A stretch of 59,951 nt of DNA, taken from positions 1-59,951 of the forward strand of contig URDG01000015.1 of NCBI GenBank assembly GCA_900546515.1. The letters are read 5' to 3'. A program made the translations under genes and the position numbers. The notes beneath the pieces are model-generated. The model did no database searches and was not told the DNA's origin. It was given only the letters and a program-made list of their open reading frames with translations. This stretch comes from an uncultured Eubacteriales bacterium (GTDB taxonomy: Bacteria > Bacillota > Clostridia > Oscillospirales > Oscillospiraceae). Shown one piece after another: positions 1 to 8,000 of the stretch (the stretch's first letter is position 1; each line of letters begins with the position of its first letter).

Positions 1-375
1 CCCCATCGGCGTCGTGCGCAGGTTCGGCGGCTTGCAGAGTGTACCGCGCAGATACACCTCGTTGCAGTCCGGTTCATCGCAGAAGAACAGCTCCTTTGCG
101 AACACTGTTATCACAAGCTTTGCCCCGACGCCGCGGCGGTTATTGAAGGTGCGCAGCTGGCCGGTGACGGCGATATGCTCCGCTTCGCACAGCTCCGTCT
201 GCTCGAGCAGCTCGCGGCTGACGACGATGTTGACGGTATCGGTATTGCCGGAGAGCCGGCGAACTTCAAGAGGGAAGGAATAGAATACCTGCCCGCGCCC
301 GGTGTGGGAATAGGCCGGGGCACCGGCAAGCGTGCCGCAGAGTCGGGTGTAATTGTTTTCGTATATCATGTCCAT
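1..375 (-). CDS. Single-stranded DNA-binding protein-like (OB-fold), 3' part outside window
   Basis: The reading frame starts with ATG at 375 (a second in-frame ATG lies at 369), with an AAAAGGA ribosome binding site upstream, and is open to the window edge, giving 125 residues. It begins MDMIYENNYTRLCGTL and contains FYSFPLEVRRLSGNTD and later NEVYLRGTLCKPP. These are two successive starts of an OB-fold of the kind seen in Firmicute SSB-family proteins that carry two such folds. The likely role is binding single-stranded DNA in replication, repair or recombination; this is inferred from family resemblance. The C-terminal half is missing, so the length and any acidic C-terminal tip cannot be judged. 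Confidence 0.7.
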   Translation of the reverse strand, partial: MDMIYENNYTRLCGTLAGAPAYSHTGRGQVFYSFPLEVRRLSGNTDTVNIVVSRELLEQTELCEAEHIAVTGQLRTFNNRRGVGAKLVITVFAKELFFCDEPDCNEVYLRGTLCKPPNLRTTPMG

Positions 376-487
376 GGTCGGAGCCGTCCTTTTCTTTGAG
401 ATAGTCAATCATATTCCGGACGCGCACTTGATTATGTCCCGCGAAACGTATATAATGTTAGTACTATATATGAAAAGGAGCCATATT

Positions 488-1171
488 ATGGACATCAAGG
501 ATATACTGGAAAAATGCGACCACACCCTCCTGCGCGTCGACTGCACGAGCGAGGAGATCAGAAAGCTCTGCGACCAGGCGATAAAGTATAACTGCGCAAG
601 CGTATGTATCCCGCCCTGCCACGTTTCCGGCGCAAAGCGCTATGTCAACGGCAGAATGAAAATATGCACGGTCATAGGCTTCCCCAACGGCTACATGACC
701 ACTGCGGCCAAAGCCTTTGAGGCCGCCGATGCCGTAAAAAACGGCGCGGATGAGATAGATATGGTCATAAATCTCTCCATGGTCAAGGACGGCTGCTGGG
801 ATGCGGTAGCAAAGGATATATCCGCTGTGCGCGAGGCTACGCGCGGCCATATTCTCAAGGTCATAATCGAGTGCTGCCTGCTCACCGAGGATGAGAAGAT
901 CAGAATGTGCAGGATCGTCTCCGATTGCGGGGCTGACTTTATAAAGACCTCGACCGGCTTTTCCAAGGGCGGCGCGACGCGCGAGGACGTCAGGCTCATG
1001 CGCGAAAACTGCCCGGAGAGCGTCAAGGTCAAGGCTGCCGGCGGTATCTCCAGCCTGCAGGATGCCGAGGACTTTATCGAGCTTGGCGCCGAGCGTCTGG
1101 GTACGAGCCGCATAGTGAAGCTCGCAATGGAGCAGGAGAAGGCCGAGGGCGCGCCCGACGAAAATTACTGA
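488..1171 (+). CDS. deoC: Deoxyribose-phosphate aldolase
   Basis: This 227-residue class I TIM-barrel aldolase splits 2-deoxyribose 5-phosphate into glyceraldehyde 3-phosphate and acetaldehyde in cytosolic deoxynucleoside catabolism. The Schiff-base lysine is K153 in FIKTSTGF, the second active-site lysine is K182 in VKVKAAGG, and the acidic residue is in DEIDMVIN (D91). The ATG at 488 was chosen because AAAAGGAG lies just upstream; ATG codons further 5' lack a site. The gene stands alone and overlaps the convergent downstream membrane gene by 7 bp. No deoxynucleoside kinase, phosphorylase or DeoR-type regulator is adjacent, so it is probably a standalone salvage gene. Confidence 0.95.
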   Translation: MDIKDILEKCDHTLLRVDCTSEEIRKLCDQAIKYNCASVCIPPCHVSGAKRYVNGRMKICTVIGFPNGYMTTAAKAFEAADAVKNGADEIDMVINLSMVKDGCWDAVAKDISAVREATRGHILKVIIECCLLTEDEKIRMCRIVSDCGADFIKTSTGFSKGGATREDVRLMRENCPESVKVKAAGGISSLQDAEDFIELGAERLGTSRIVKLAMEQEKAEGAPDENY

Positions 1172-1545
1172 GAGGCTCTGAGGCTTTTTCGCAGCCTGCG
1201 GCAGAGCCACAGCCCCGGCAGCGACAGGACGAGCCATATCAGCGTGAAATACGGGCAGATCTGCCCGAGAACGTTGTACGGCAGCGCAGAATAGTCCCAC
1301 ACCATCATGCCCAGACGCAGATTTACAATGCAGCCGGTTAGAAATTCTACAGTTGTGACCAGCGCCGCGCAGAGTATGCATTTTCTGCGCAGCGGCATTG
1401 GAACGCTGTCAACGCAGTATATCAGCGTGAAGCATATGCCGCCGCAGATGAGCATTGTCCAGTGCGTCCAGCCGCGCCAGAGTATCTCAATGGCTCCGTA
1501 AAGTAGTCCGCCGAGGGTAAAAACTGTAATATATTCCGAAAACAC
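1165..1545 (-). CDS. Small integral membrane protein, putative ABC transporter permease-like (PF06541 type)
   Basis: The 126-residue protein has about four hydrophobic segments (residues 3-20, 30-50, 56-75 and 95-115) and motifs such as GAIEILWRGWTHWTM and WDYSALPYNVLGQICP. These match the Firmicute family labelled putative ABC-transporter permease (CmpB-like). No ABC ATPase is nearby and the biochemical role of the family is not established. The start is GTG at 1545 with GGAG eight bases upstream. The 3' end overlaps the end of deoC tail to tail, so both 3' untranslated regions must run into the opposite gene. Confidence 0.75.
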   Translation of the reverse strand: MFSEYITVFTLGGLLYGAIEILWRGWTHWTMLICGGICFTLIYCVDSVPMPLRRKCILCAALVTTVEFLTGCIVNLRLGMMVWDYSALPYNVLGQICPYFTLIWLVLSLPGLWLCRRLRKSLRASQ

Positions 1546-1642
1546 GCTATCAACTCCGCGTTTTATATTTGCCCTGCCCTGTTATCATTCCCCGGACAGG
1601 TATTTTTATCACGCGGAGAGGGTAGATCCTTTTGAGGTACAT

Positions 1643-2707
1643 ATGACTAACGACAACACGCTTGCGCTCATAAACAGATACAGAAGCCCTATCCTCGGCG
1701 TAGCGGCGCTGTGGATACTTGCGTTCCACATGTGGCAGCCCCTGTTTGCAAAAGATGTGCAGCCGGTGCTGTTCTATGTTGAGAACATAACGTTGCGCGA
1801 GGCCGTTATCGGCGTGGACATGTTTTTCTTCTTCTCCGGTATGGGGCTTACCTACGCTATATCAAAGTACAGTCTTGGCGGGTTCTATCTGCGTCGCTTT
1901 AAAAAGCTTGCCGTTCCAGTGCTAGTTATTGCCGTGGTGCGTGCATTTGCCGAGAACTGGGGCTTTGACGGTTTCCTTATAGTCATAAGCGGGTTGAACT
2001 TCTACACCGGGAATATGTATTTTTTCCTGTGGTTCGTTACTGCAATCGCTACACTCTACATCGTGTTCCCACTCTACTGGCGCGTCTTTTCCCAAGCAAA
2101 GTCAAAGCCGATGTTCACACTGTGCTTTGCGACGGCGTGGTTCGTGCTGTCGCTGTTGCCAGTCGGGAAAATAAACTATCAACTCTACGGTTTTATAAAC
2201 AGGATACCGGTTTTCGTATTTGGCGTACTAATCGGCTGGATGCAGCAAAACGGCTGCGGTCTCACGCGCCGCACAGTGAACATTATTGCGACGGCAATGC
2301 TTGCGGCGGGACTTACGCTAAGCTTTATGTGTCATTTCAGAGGGCTTACGCTGCTTGTACCGGAGTCGAATTGCGGCCTGCCAAACCTGCTCGCAGCGCC
2401 GGGGCTGTGCGTACTGCTGGCGGAGGTTTTCTCGCGTTTTGATACGCTGTGTCACTTTACACGAGCCTTGAACGAGGTGGTGGGCTTCATCGGGCGCATA
2501 AGCCTTGAATTTTATTGTGTGCAGGAGTATTTTGGAGGGCTGACGGTCGAAGCACTCAAGGGCGTCGTGCCAGACGCGGTGGTGAACCTTGCAGTGCTGG
2601 CTGTAGTTATGGTGCTTGCATGGCTACTGCATCTGCTAAGCGCAGCGGTGTATCGCACTGTAGGAAAGCTCACGAAAAAAAATGAAAATATCACGGGAAA
2701 GGCTTGA
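1643..2707 (+). CDS. Acyltransferase-3 family membrane protein
   Basis: A 354-residue protein with about ten hydrophobic segments. It begins with the pattern of acyltransferase-3 proteins: an N-terminal membrane helix carrying a histidine (ILAFHMWQP), then VDMFFFFSGMGLTYAISK and an arginine-rich loop LRRFKKLAVP. Members transfer acetyl or other acyl groups to exported carbohydrates or envelope polymers at the membrane; the substrate here is unknown. It is a single gene. Its stop codon lies inside the -35 box of the infC promoter (2704-2709), so it abuts the ribosomal operon. Confidence 0.75.
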   Translation: MTNDNTLALINRYRSPILGVAALWILAFHMWQPLFAKDVQPVLFYVENITLREAVIGVDMFFFFSGMGLTYAISKYSLGGFYLRRFKKLAVPVLVIAVVRAFAENWGFDGFLIVISGLNFYTGNMYFFLWFVTAIATLYIVFPLYWRVFSQAKSKPMFTLCFATAWFVLSLLPVGKINYQLYGFINRIPVFVFGVLIGWMQQNGCGLTRRTVNIIATAMLAAGLTLSFMCHFRGLTLLVPESNCGLPNLLAAPGLCVLLAEVFSRFDTLCHFTRALNEVVGFIGRISLEFYCVQEYFGGLTVEALKGVVPDAVVNLAVLAVVMVLAWLLHLLSAAVYRTVGKLTKKNENITGKA

Positions 2708-2732
2708 CAAGCGGAACACGAACGCTTATAAT
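2704..2732 (+). promoter_or_regulatory. Sigma-A type promoter of infC-rpmI-rplT
   Basis: TTGACA at 2704-2709 and TATAAT at 2727-2732 are separated by 17 bp, a perfect consensus. The -35 box contains the stop codon of the upstream acyltransferase gene. Confidence 0.9.
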
Positions 2733-2737
2733 AACAA

Positions 2738-2910
2738 AGCTAAAACAAAGAAGGTATGGCATCCACCAGCCTCACCCGGCGGCATTCTGGTCGGCCGAGG
2801 TCAATAGGAACACACCCCGATAGGGGGCAAATGTGTTTTTACGCGCGGATGCTGTGCATCCGCGCTTTTGTATTTATTAATTTTTGTGCTGTTTACCGGA
2901 GGTGTTTCAG
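2738..2910 (+). ncRNA. L20-type leader of the infC operon with internal terminator
   Basis: About 170 nt of untranslated leader separate the promoter from infC. It contains a GC-rich folded region (about 2757-2835) and an intrinsic terminator: GCGCGGATGC (2843-2852) pairs with GCATCCGCGC (2856-2865), followed by TTTT. In Firmicutes this arrangement lets free ribosomal protein L20 bind the leader and cause premature termination of infC-rpmI-rplT. The identification rests on position, terminator and downstream genes; the L20-binding fold itself was not modelled. Confidence 0.75.
2843..2869 (+). terminator. Attenuator hairpin in the infC leader
   Basis: A perfect 10-bp stem (2843-2852 with 2856-2865) with a 3-nt loop is followed by a T run, inside the 5' leader rather than after a gene. 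It would act as the regulated terminator of the L20 leader. Confidence 0.85.
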
Positions 2911-3495
2911 ATCGCAAACGCTGTTCATCAAATCAACGAGGAGATTATTGACAAGGAAGTCCGCCTGATAGGTCCCGAGGGCGAGCAGCTGGGCATTATG
3001 TCCGCGCAGAAAGCTCTTGAGGTAGCCATCGAGCATGAGCTTGACCTGGTCAAGATCGCTCCGGGCTCCACCCCCCCTGTCTGCCGCATTATGGACTATG
3101 GCAAGTTCCGTTTTGAGCAGACCAAGAAGGAGAAGGAAGCAAAGAAGAACCAGCGGGTCATTGAGATAAAGGAGATTCGCATGTCTCCCGGTATTGATAC
3201 CAATGACTTCAACACCAAGCTCAAGAATGCCCAGAAGTTCCTTTCTGACGGCGACAGAGTCAAGGCGTCTGTCCGTTTCCGCGGCCGTGAAATGGCGCAC
3301 ACAGAGATAGGCGAGGTCCTTTTGAGGGACTTTGCGGCCAAGTGCTCGGAGATCGCCAATATCGACAAGCAGCCCAAGCTTGAGGGACGCAGCATGTCCA
3401 TCTTCCTCTCCCCCAAGCCGCAGACTCCGCCCAAAAAGCCGGCAAAGCCAAAGGCACCGAAGGCTGAGGGCGAAGCAGCAAAGTCCGAGGAGTAA
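2911..3495 (+). CDS. infC: Translation initiation factor IF-3, AUC start
   Basis: IF-3 binds the 30S subunit and checks start-codon/initiator tRNA pairing. The protein shows INEEIIDKEVRLIG near the N terminus, the basic interdomain linker KKEKEAKKNQR and the C-domain KEIRMSPGID. No ATG, GTG or TTG is suitably placed. The only codon at correct distance is ATC at 2911, seven bases after GGAGGT (2898-2903). This fits the family's known use of rare AUU/AUC start codons, through which IF-3 represses its own translation. Reading from ATC gives 194 residues with a lysine/proline-rich tail (residues about 170-194). First gene of the operon with rpmI and rplT. Confidence 0.93.
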   Translation: MANAVHQINEEIIDKEVRLIGPEGEQLGIMSAQKALEVAIEHELDLVKIAPGSTPPVCRIMDYGKFRFEQTKKEKEAKKNQRVIEIKEIRMSPGIDTNDFNTKLKNAQKFLSDGDRVKASVRFRGREMAHTEIGEVLLRDFAAKCSEIANIDKQPKLEGRSMSIFLSPKPQTPPKKPAKPKAPKAEGEAAKSEE

Positions 3496-3556
3496 TCAAC
3501 AAGTATACAGCAGGAGTATTCCCTGTATTAACCCAGTTACGGAAGGAGAAAAAATC

Positions 3557-3754
3557 ATGCCCAAACTGAAAACCCACAGCGGTGCAAAGAAGAGATTCAA
3601 CCTTACCAAGAGCGGTAAAGTGAAACGTGCACATGCATTCAAGAGCCATATCCTCACCAAGAAGGACACCAAGCGCTGCCGTCGTCTGCGTTCCGAAACT
3701 TATGCGGACGTGACCAACGAGGCAACCATCAAGAAAATGATCCCTTACAAATAA
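3557..3754 (+). CDS. rpmI: 50S ribosomal protein L35
   Basis: The 65-residue basic protein begins MPKLKTHSGAKKRF and has the conserved HAFKSHILTKKDTKR and KRCRRLR stretches of L35. It binds 23S rRNA in the large subunit. It is preceded by GGAAGGAG and sits 61 bp after infC and 30 bp before rplT in the usual order. Regulation is expected through the shared L20 leader. Confidence 0.97.
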   Translation: MPKLKTHSGAKKRFNLTKSGKVKRAHAFKSHILTKKDTKRCRRLRSETYADVTNEATIKKMIPYK

Positions 3755-3784
3755 GGGCAGACGCTAATATAGGAGGATAATCAA

Positions 3785-4141
3785 ATGGCAAGAGTTAAAG
3801 GCGCAATGATGACCCGCAAGCACAGAAACAAGATTCTTGGCCTTGCAAAGGGTTACTGGGGCAACAAGTCCCGTCACTATAAGATGGCAAACCAGCAGAT
3901 GATGAAGTCCGGCCGCTACGCTTACGTAGGCCGCAAGCAGAAGAAGAGAGACTTCCGTCAGCTGTGGATCACCCGTATCAGCGCAGGCTGCAAGATGAAC
4001 GGTATGAATTACTCCACCTTCATGCACGGCCTGAAGCTCGCCGGTGTCGATATGAACCGCAAGATGCTCTCCGAGACCGCTATTCACGATCCCGCTGCAT
4101 TCACCGCTCTGTGCGACATGGCAAAGGCTGCAAACAAGTAA
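3785..4141 (+). CDS. rplT: 50S ribosomal protein L20
   Basis: The 118-residue basic protein begins MARVKGAMMTRKHRNKIL and has GYWGNKSRHYKMANQQ and FRQLWITRISAGCK, hallmarks of L20. It is needed early in 50S assembly and, when in excess, represses the operon through the leader. It has AGGAGG upstream and a strong terminator immediately after. Confidence 0.97.
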   Translation: MARVKGAMMTRKHRNKILGLAKGYWGNKSRHYKMANQQMMKSGRYAYVGRKQKKRDFRQLWITRISAGCKMNGMNYSTFMHGLKLAGVDMNRKMLSETAIHDPAAFTALCDMAKAANK

Positions 4142-4160
4142 TATTGTTCTGATAGATCAG

Positions 4161-4195
4161 GCTCCCGCCGCGGGATCGCGGCGGGAGCTTTTTTG
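4161..4195 (+). terminator. Terminator of infC-rpmI-rplT
   Basis: A 12-bp stem, GCTCCCGCCGCG with CGCGGCGGGAGC, is followed by a run of T. Confidence 0.95.
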
Positions 4196-4226
4196 ACGTG
4201 CTTCGGCGGCTTTTTTCGCATCTTGC

Positions 4227-4255
4227 TTGACCTTTATGTCCGGAAAGTTTATAAT
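4227..4255 (+). promoter_or_regulatory. Promoter of the glycosyltransferase gene
   Basis: TTGACC (4227-4232) and TATAAT (4250-4255) are 17 bp apart. Transcription would start about 300 nt before the gene. Confidence 0.8.
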
Positions 4256-4566
4256 ATTAAAGGTTACCATCAGCTGACAAAAGCACATACGCCTGGCAGC
4301 ATGTCTTTTCGGCGCTTTTTGCCCTTTTCGTCTTGATGGGTTACGACACATCTGCGTCTCAAAAAGCAAAAATCACTCGAAAATCCAAAGCTGTCAGGTG
4401 CAGGCAGTTTTGCCGGAGCAGAAATGCGTTCAGGCAATGAAAAGCCCGCAGGTAATACTTTGTGTATGCCAAGGGCTTTGAGGCAGCATGGGCGTTTTTC
4501 TGCCCGGCAAAACCGTGTGTGTCTTTGTCATCTGATGGTATCATAAAACATATAAAGGAGAAGATC
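4256..4566 (+). other. Long 5' leader, unrecognised
   Basis: About 305 nt lie between the promoter and the glycosyltransferase start. No protein with a ribosome site is visible. AAAGCCC and GGGCTTT (about 4441-4484) can pair around a 25-nt loop, and GGGC/GCCC form a small hairpin just after. I recognise no known riboswitch class. Confidence 0.45.
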
Positions 4567-5523
4567 ATGGCACCCAGATTATATATCGTTATACCCTGCT
4601 ATAATGAGCAGGAGGTCCTGCCGATAACTGCGCCCATGTTCCTTGACAAGGTGAAAAGCCTTGCTGCAGCAGGAAAGATCAGCAGCGACAGCCGTGTGCT
4701 CTTCGTCAACGACGGCAGCAAGGACAATACATGGAATATTATAAAGGATCTCGCCAAGTCCGATGAGCATTATATCGGCATCTGCCAGAGCCGCAACAGA
4801 GGCCATCAGAACGCCGTGCTCGCCGGGCTTATGGAGGCCAAGGACGTCTGTGACATCACAATATCCATAGACTGTGACGGTCAGGACGATATAAACGCGA
4901 TGGACGAGATGGTGGACGCTTATCTGGACGGCTGCGATGTGGTGTACGGCGTGCGCTCCAGCCGCGAGACCGATACGTTCTTCAAGCGCTTCACGGCGCA
5001 GAGCTTTTACAAGTTCCTCGCCGCGATGGGAGCGGAGGTCGTCTATAACCATGCCGACTACCGTCTTATAAGCGCAAAGGTGCTCAAGGAGTTTGCAAAC
5101 TTCAAGGAGGTCAACCTTTTCCTGCGCGGCCTCGTTCCGCTCGTCGGCTTCAAGAGCACGAGCGTCACTTATTCCAGGGCCGAGCGTATCGCAGGAGAGA
5201 GCCACTATCCCCTTAAAAAGATGATCGCCCTGGCGGTGGACGGGATCACGAGCCTTTCTGTAAAGCCCTTGCAAATGATAATGGGATTCGGCATTTTCGT
5301 CGCATTTGTCAGCTTTATCGGCTGCATCTGGGCGCTTATCACGGCGCTTTGCGGTCACGCTGTCTCCGGCTGGGCCAGCATGACGTGCATAATCTGCTTT
5401 GTCAGCGGCGTGCAGCTTATCTGCCTTGGCATAATCGGCGAATACATCGGCAAGATCTACCTTGAGACCAAGCACCGCCCGCGCTATATCATAAGCGAGC
5501 GCACATGGGAAGAGTCAAAATAA
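4567..5523 (+). CDS. Membrane-anchored family 2 glycosyltransferase (GtrB/DPM1-like)
   Basis: The 318-residue protein has an N-terminal GT2 domain (about 1-225) with IVIPCYNEQEVLP, VNDGSKDNT and the metal/nucleotide motif DCDGQDD, then two C-terminal membrane helices (about 235-260 and 275-300). This architecture matches bactoprenol/dolichol-phosphate glucosyl- or mannosyltransferases, which load a sugar on undecaprenyl phosphate at the inner face of the membrane for envelope modification. The ATG at 4567 is preceded by AAAGGAGAAGATC. The partner flippase and final transferase are not adjacent, so sugar and acceptor are unknown. Confidence 0.88.
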   Translation: MAPRLYIVIPCYNEQEVLPITAPMFLDKVKSLAAAGKISSDSRVLFVNDGSKDNTWNIIKDLAKSDEHYIGICQSRNRGHQNAVLAGLMEAKDVCDITISIDCDGQDDINAMDEMVDAYLDGCDVVYGVRSSRETDTFFKRFTAQSFYKFLAAMGAEVVYNHADYRLISAKVLKEFANFKEVNLFLRGLVPLVGFKSTSVTYSRAERIAGESHYPLKKMIALAVDGITSLSVKPLQMIMGFGIFVAFVSFIGCIWALITALCGHAVSGWASMTCIICFVSGVQLICLGIIGEYIGKIYLETKHRPRYIISERTWEESK

Positions 5524-5595
5524 ATATTTGTACGGATAAACAAAAAACGTTATATACAGACTGCGCCCGGTGTTAAGTTTTATATATTATAACAT

Positions 5596-5624
5596 TTGAC
5601 AGTTTACGGCGCGGGTTGTAAAAT
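5596..5624 (+). promoter_or_regulatory. Promoter of nfnAB
   Basis: TTGACA (5596-5601) and TAAAAT (5619-5624) are 17 bp apart. Just upstream an AT-rich segment contains TGTTAAG and TATAACA about ten bases apart, a loose Rex-like half-site pair. Spacing is wrong for a classic Rex box, so no operator is called. Confidence 0.75.
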
Positions 5625-5681
5625 AAAAAGACAGCAAAAAACAAAAAGAGGCAACAAATAATATTTAACAGAGGTGTGTAG

Positions 5682-6548
5682 ATGTACAAAGTAGTGACCA
5701 AGCGTTTTCTGAATGACGCTAAGACCATCTGCCTTTTTGAGATCGAGGCTCCCTTGATCGCAAAGCATGCGCAGGCCGGTCAGTTCGTGATTTTCCGCCT
5801 TGACGAGCAGGGCGAGCGTGTTCCCGTCTCCGTCGCAGGATGGGATCGTGAGAAGGGCACCGTTACCGTTATGGTTCAGGCTGCGGGCCGCACCACCAGA
5901 ATGCTCCACACTGTCGAGCAGGGCGACGTTATTTCCGATATAGTCGGACCGCTCGGCAAGGCTACCGAGATGGAGGGCCTGAAGAAGGTCTGTGTCGTCG
6001 GCGGCGGCGTCGGCTGCGCGATAGCGTACCCCATCGCCAAGGAAATGCATAAGAAGGGCATCGACGTTACGTTTATCGGCGGCTTCAGAAGCGCAGATAT
6101 CGTGATACTCAAGGACGAGCTGAAGGAAGCCTCCGACAAGCTCATAATGTGCACAGACGACGGCACCTACGGTGAGAAGGGCTTCACTACCCAGTACCTC
6201 AAGCAGGAGATCGACGCGAACATCGCCGAGGGCAAGCCCCAGTTCGACCGCGTCATCGCCATCGGCCCGGACATCATGATGAAGTTCCTCGCCGATACCA
6301 CCCGTCCCTACGGCATCAAGACCATCATCTCCCTCGACCCGATCATGGTCGACGGCACCGGCATGTGCGGCGGCTGCCGCGTCATTGTCGGCGGCGAGAC
6401 GAAGTTTGCCTGCGTCGACGGCCCTGACTTCGACGCACACGAGGTCGACTTTGACTCTCTCCTCAAGCGCGCAGCTTTCTATAAGGACGAGCAGGACGAG
6501 GCTGCAAAGCACATCTGCAACATGACTGGAGGTAAGCGCAATGGCTAA
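5682..6548 (+). CDS. nfnA: NADH-dependent ferredoxin:NADP+ oxidoreductase, subunit A
   Basis: The 288-residue flavoprotein of the ferredoxin reductase/dihydroorotate dehydrogenase PyrK type has an FAD-binding barrel (about 1-95, with GRTTRML), a nucleotide-binding domain (about 100-225, with VVGGGVGCAIAYPIAKEM) and a C-terminal [2Fe-2S] cysteine cluster (GTGMCGGCRV and a later FACVDGP). In NfnAB it forms the small subunit that couples NADH and ferredoxin oxidation to NADP reduction by flavin-based bifurcation. It overlaps the next gene by 8 bp, so the pair is translationally coupled. Confidence 0.92.
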   Translation: MYKVVTKRFLNDAKTICLFEIEAPLIAKHAQAGQFVIFRLDEQGERVPVSVAGWDREKGTVTVMVQAAGRTTRMLHTVEQGDVISDIVGPLGKATEMEGLKKVCVVGGGVGCAIAYPIAKEMHKKGIDVTFIGGFRSADIVILKDELKEASDKLIMCTDDGTYGEKGFTTQYLKQEIDANIAEGKPQFDRVIAIGPDIMMKFLADTTRPYGIKTIISLDPIMVDGTGMCGGCRVIVGGETKFACVDGPDFDAHEVDFDSLLKRAAFYKDEQDEAAKHICNMTGGKRNG

Positions 6549-7938
6549 TATGAAAATGACCAAGAATCCCATGCCCGAGCAGGATCCCGTAGTCCGCGCC
6601 GGCAATTTTGAAGAGGTCGCCCTCGGCTATACGCCCGAGATGGCCATTGACGAGGCGAAGCGCTGCCTCAACTGCCGCAACCCCCTCTGCCGTACCGGCT
6701 GCCCTGTCTCTGTGCGTATCCCCGAGTTCATTGCCAAGGTCGCCGCAGGCGATTTTGACGCAGCATATGACATCATCACCTCCACCAACTCCCTGCCTGC
6801 CGTCTGCGGCCGTGTCTGCCCGCAGGAGAAGCAGTGCGAATCTAAGTGCGTGCGCGGCATCAAGGGCGAGAGCGTCGGCATCGGCCGCCTCGAGCGCTTC
6901 GTGGCCGACTATCACATGAACAAGGAAGTCAAGGACGAGGTCAAGGTCCCCGAATCCAACGGCCACCGCGTCGCAGTCGTCGGCTCCGGCCCTGCCGGCC
7001 TGACCTGTGCGGGCGACCTGAGAAAGATGGGCTACGATGTCACCGTCTACGAGGCGTTCCATAAGTCCGGCGGCGTTCTGGTCTACGGTATCCCGCAGTT
7101 CCGTCTCCCCAAGGAGATAGTTGCGGCCGAGATAGAAAACCTCAAGGCCATGGGCGTCAAGATCATCAACAACGCCATAGTCGGCAAGTCCGAGACTGTG
7201 GACGAGCTCTTTGAGGACGGCTATGAAGCCGTGTTCATCGGCTCCGGCGCAGGTCTGCCGCAGTTCCTGCACATCCCCGGCGAGAACCTGCTGGGCGTCT
7301 ACTCCGCAAACGAGCTGCTCACCCGCGTGAACCTCATGAAGGCCTACCGCGACGATTACGATACACCCATCAAGCACTTCCACAACGTCTGCGTCGTCGG
7401 CGCGGGCAACGTCGCAATGGACGCGGCGCGCGTCTCCAAGCGTCTGGGCGCAGAGCATGTCTATATCGCTTACCGCCGCGGCAGAGACGAGCTCCCCGCA
7501 CGTAAGGAAGAGGTCGAGCATGCAGAGGCCGAGGGCATCGAGTTCCGTCTGCTGAATAACCCAGTCGCTATCCACGCGGGCGAGGACGGACACGTCACCG
7601 GTATCGAGCTTCAGAAGCAGGAGCTCGGCGAGCCCGACGAGAAGGGCCGCCGCAAGCCCGTTCCCGTGCCCGGCAGCAACTGGATCCTTGACGTTGACAC
7701 CGTCGTTATCGCTATCGGCACAAGCCCGAACCCCCTGATCCGCAACACGACCGAGGGTCTGACCTTCACCCGCAAGGGCGGCATCGAGGCCGACGAGGGC
7801 GGCGCGACTGCACGCGAGGGCGTTTTTGCCGGCGGCGACGCCGTTACCGGCTCTGCTACCGTTATTCTCGCAATGGGCGCAGGCAAGGCCGGCGCGAAGA
7901 GCATCGACGAGTATATCAAGAACAAGAGCAAAAAATAA
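6541..7938 (+). CDS. nfnB: NADH-dependent ferredoxin:NADP+ oxidoreductase, subunit B (GltD/GltA-like)
   Basis: The 465-residue subunit has an N-terminal domain with two [4Fe-4S]-type cysteine groups (CLNCRNPLCRTGCP near 38-51 and CGRVCPQEKQCESKC near 89-103). FAD- and NADP-binding domains follow (VVGSGPAGLTCAGDL near 145 and VVGAGNVAMDAAR near 285), with the C-terminal FAGGDAVTGSATVI. This is the architecture often annotated as the small chain of glutamate synthase. Adjacency to nfnA and absence of a glutamate synthase large subunit favour the Nfn transhydrogenase. It supplies NADPH in the cytosol of anaerobes. Confidence 0.92.
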   Translation: MANMKMTKNPMPEQDPVVRAGNFEEVALGYTPEMAIDEAKRCLNCRNPLCRTGCPVSVRIPEFIAKVAAGDFDAAYDIITSTNSLPAVCGRVCPQEKQCESKCVRGIKGESVGIGRLERFVADYHMNKEVKDEVKVPESNGHRVAVVGSGPAGLTCAGDLRKMGYDVTVYEAFHKSGGVLVYGIPQFRLPKEIVAAEIENLKAMGVKIINNAIVGKSETVDELFEDGYEAVFIGSGAGLPQFLHIPGENLLGVYSANELLTRVNLMKAYRDDYDTPIKHFHNVCVVGAGNVAMDAARVSKRLGAEHVYIAYRRGRDELPARKEEVEHAEAEGIEFRLLNNPVAIHAGEDGHVTGIELQKQELGEPDEKGRRKPVPVPGSNWILDVDTVVIAIGTSPNPLIRNTTEGLTFTRKGGIEADEGGATAREGVFAGGDAVTGSATVILAMGAGKAGAKSIDEYIKNKSKK

Positions 7939-7963
7939 ATACATAGTCTGAATATGCAAAATA

Positions 7964-7997
7964 AAAACTCCGTCCGCAGCTGCGGGCGGAGTTTTTT
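7964..7997. terminator. Bidirectional terminator between nfnB and rex
   Basis: ACTCCGTCCGC pairs with GCGGGCGGAGT (one G-U pair) and is flanked by A and T runs on both sides. It can serve nfnAB on plus and the rex operon on minus. Confidence 0.85.
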
Positions 7998-8000
7998 ATT

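Noticed and set aside
464..1381. Long minus-strand frame across deoC
   Set aside because: It is antisense to deoC, which has clear catalytic motifs and a ribosome site. The minus frame has no recognisable domain.
5570..5600. Rex box upstream of nfnAB
   Set aside because: TGTTAAG and TATAACA occur, but they are about ten bases apart rather than the usual short symmetric spacing. The palindrome is imperfect.
6463..7959. 498-codon minus-strand frame across nfnB
   Set aside because: It is antisense to nfnB and arises from the high GC third-position bias. The composition is rich in Ala, Asp and Leu with no domain.
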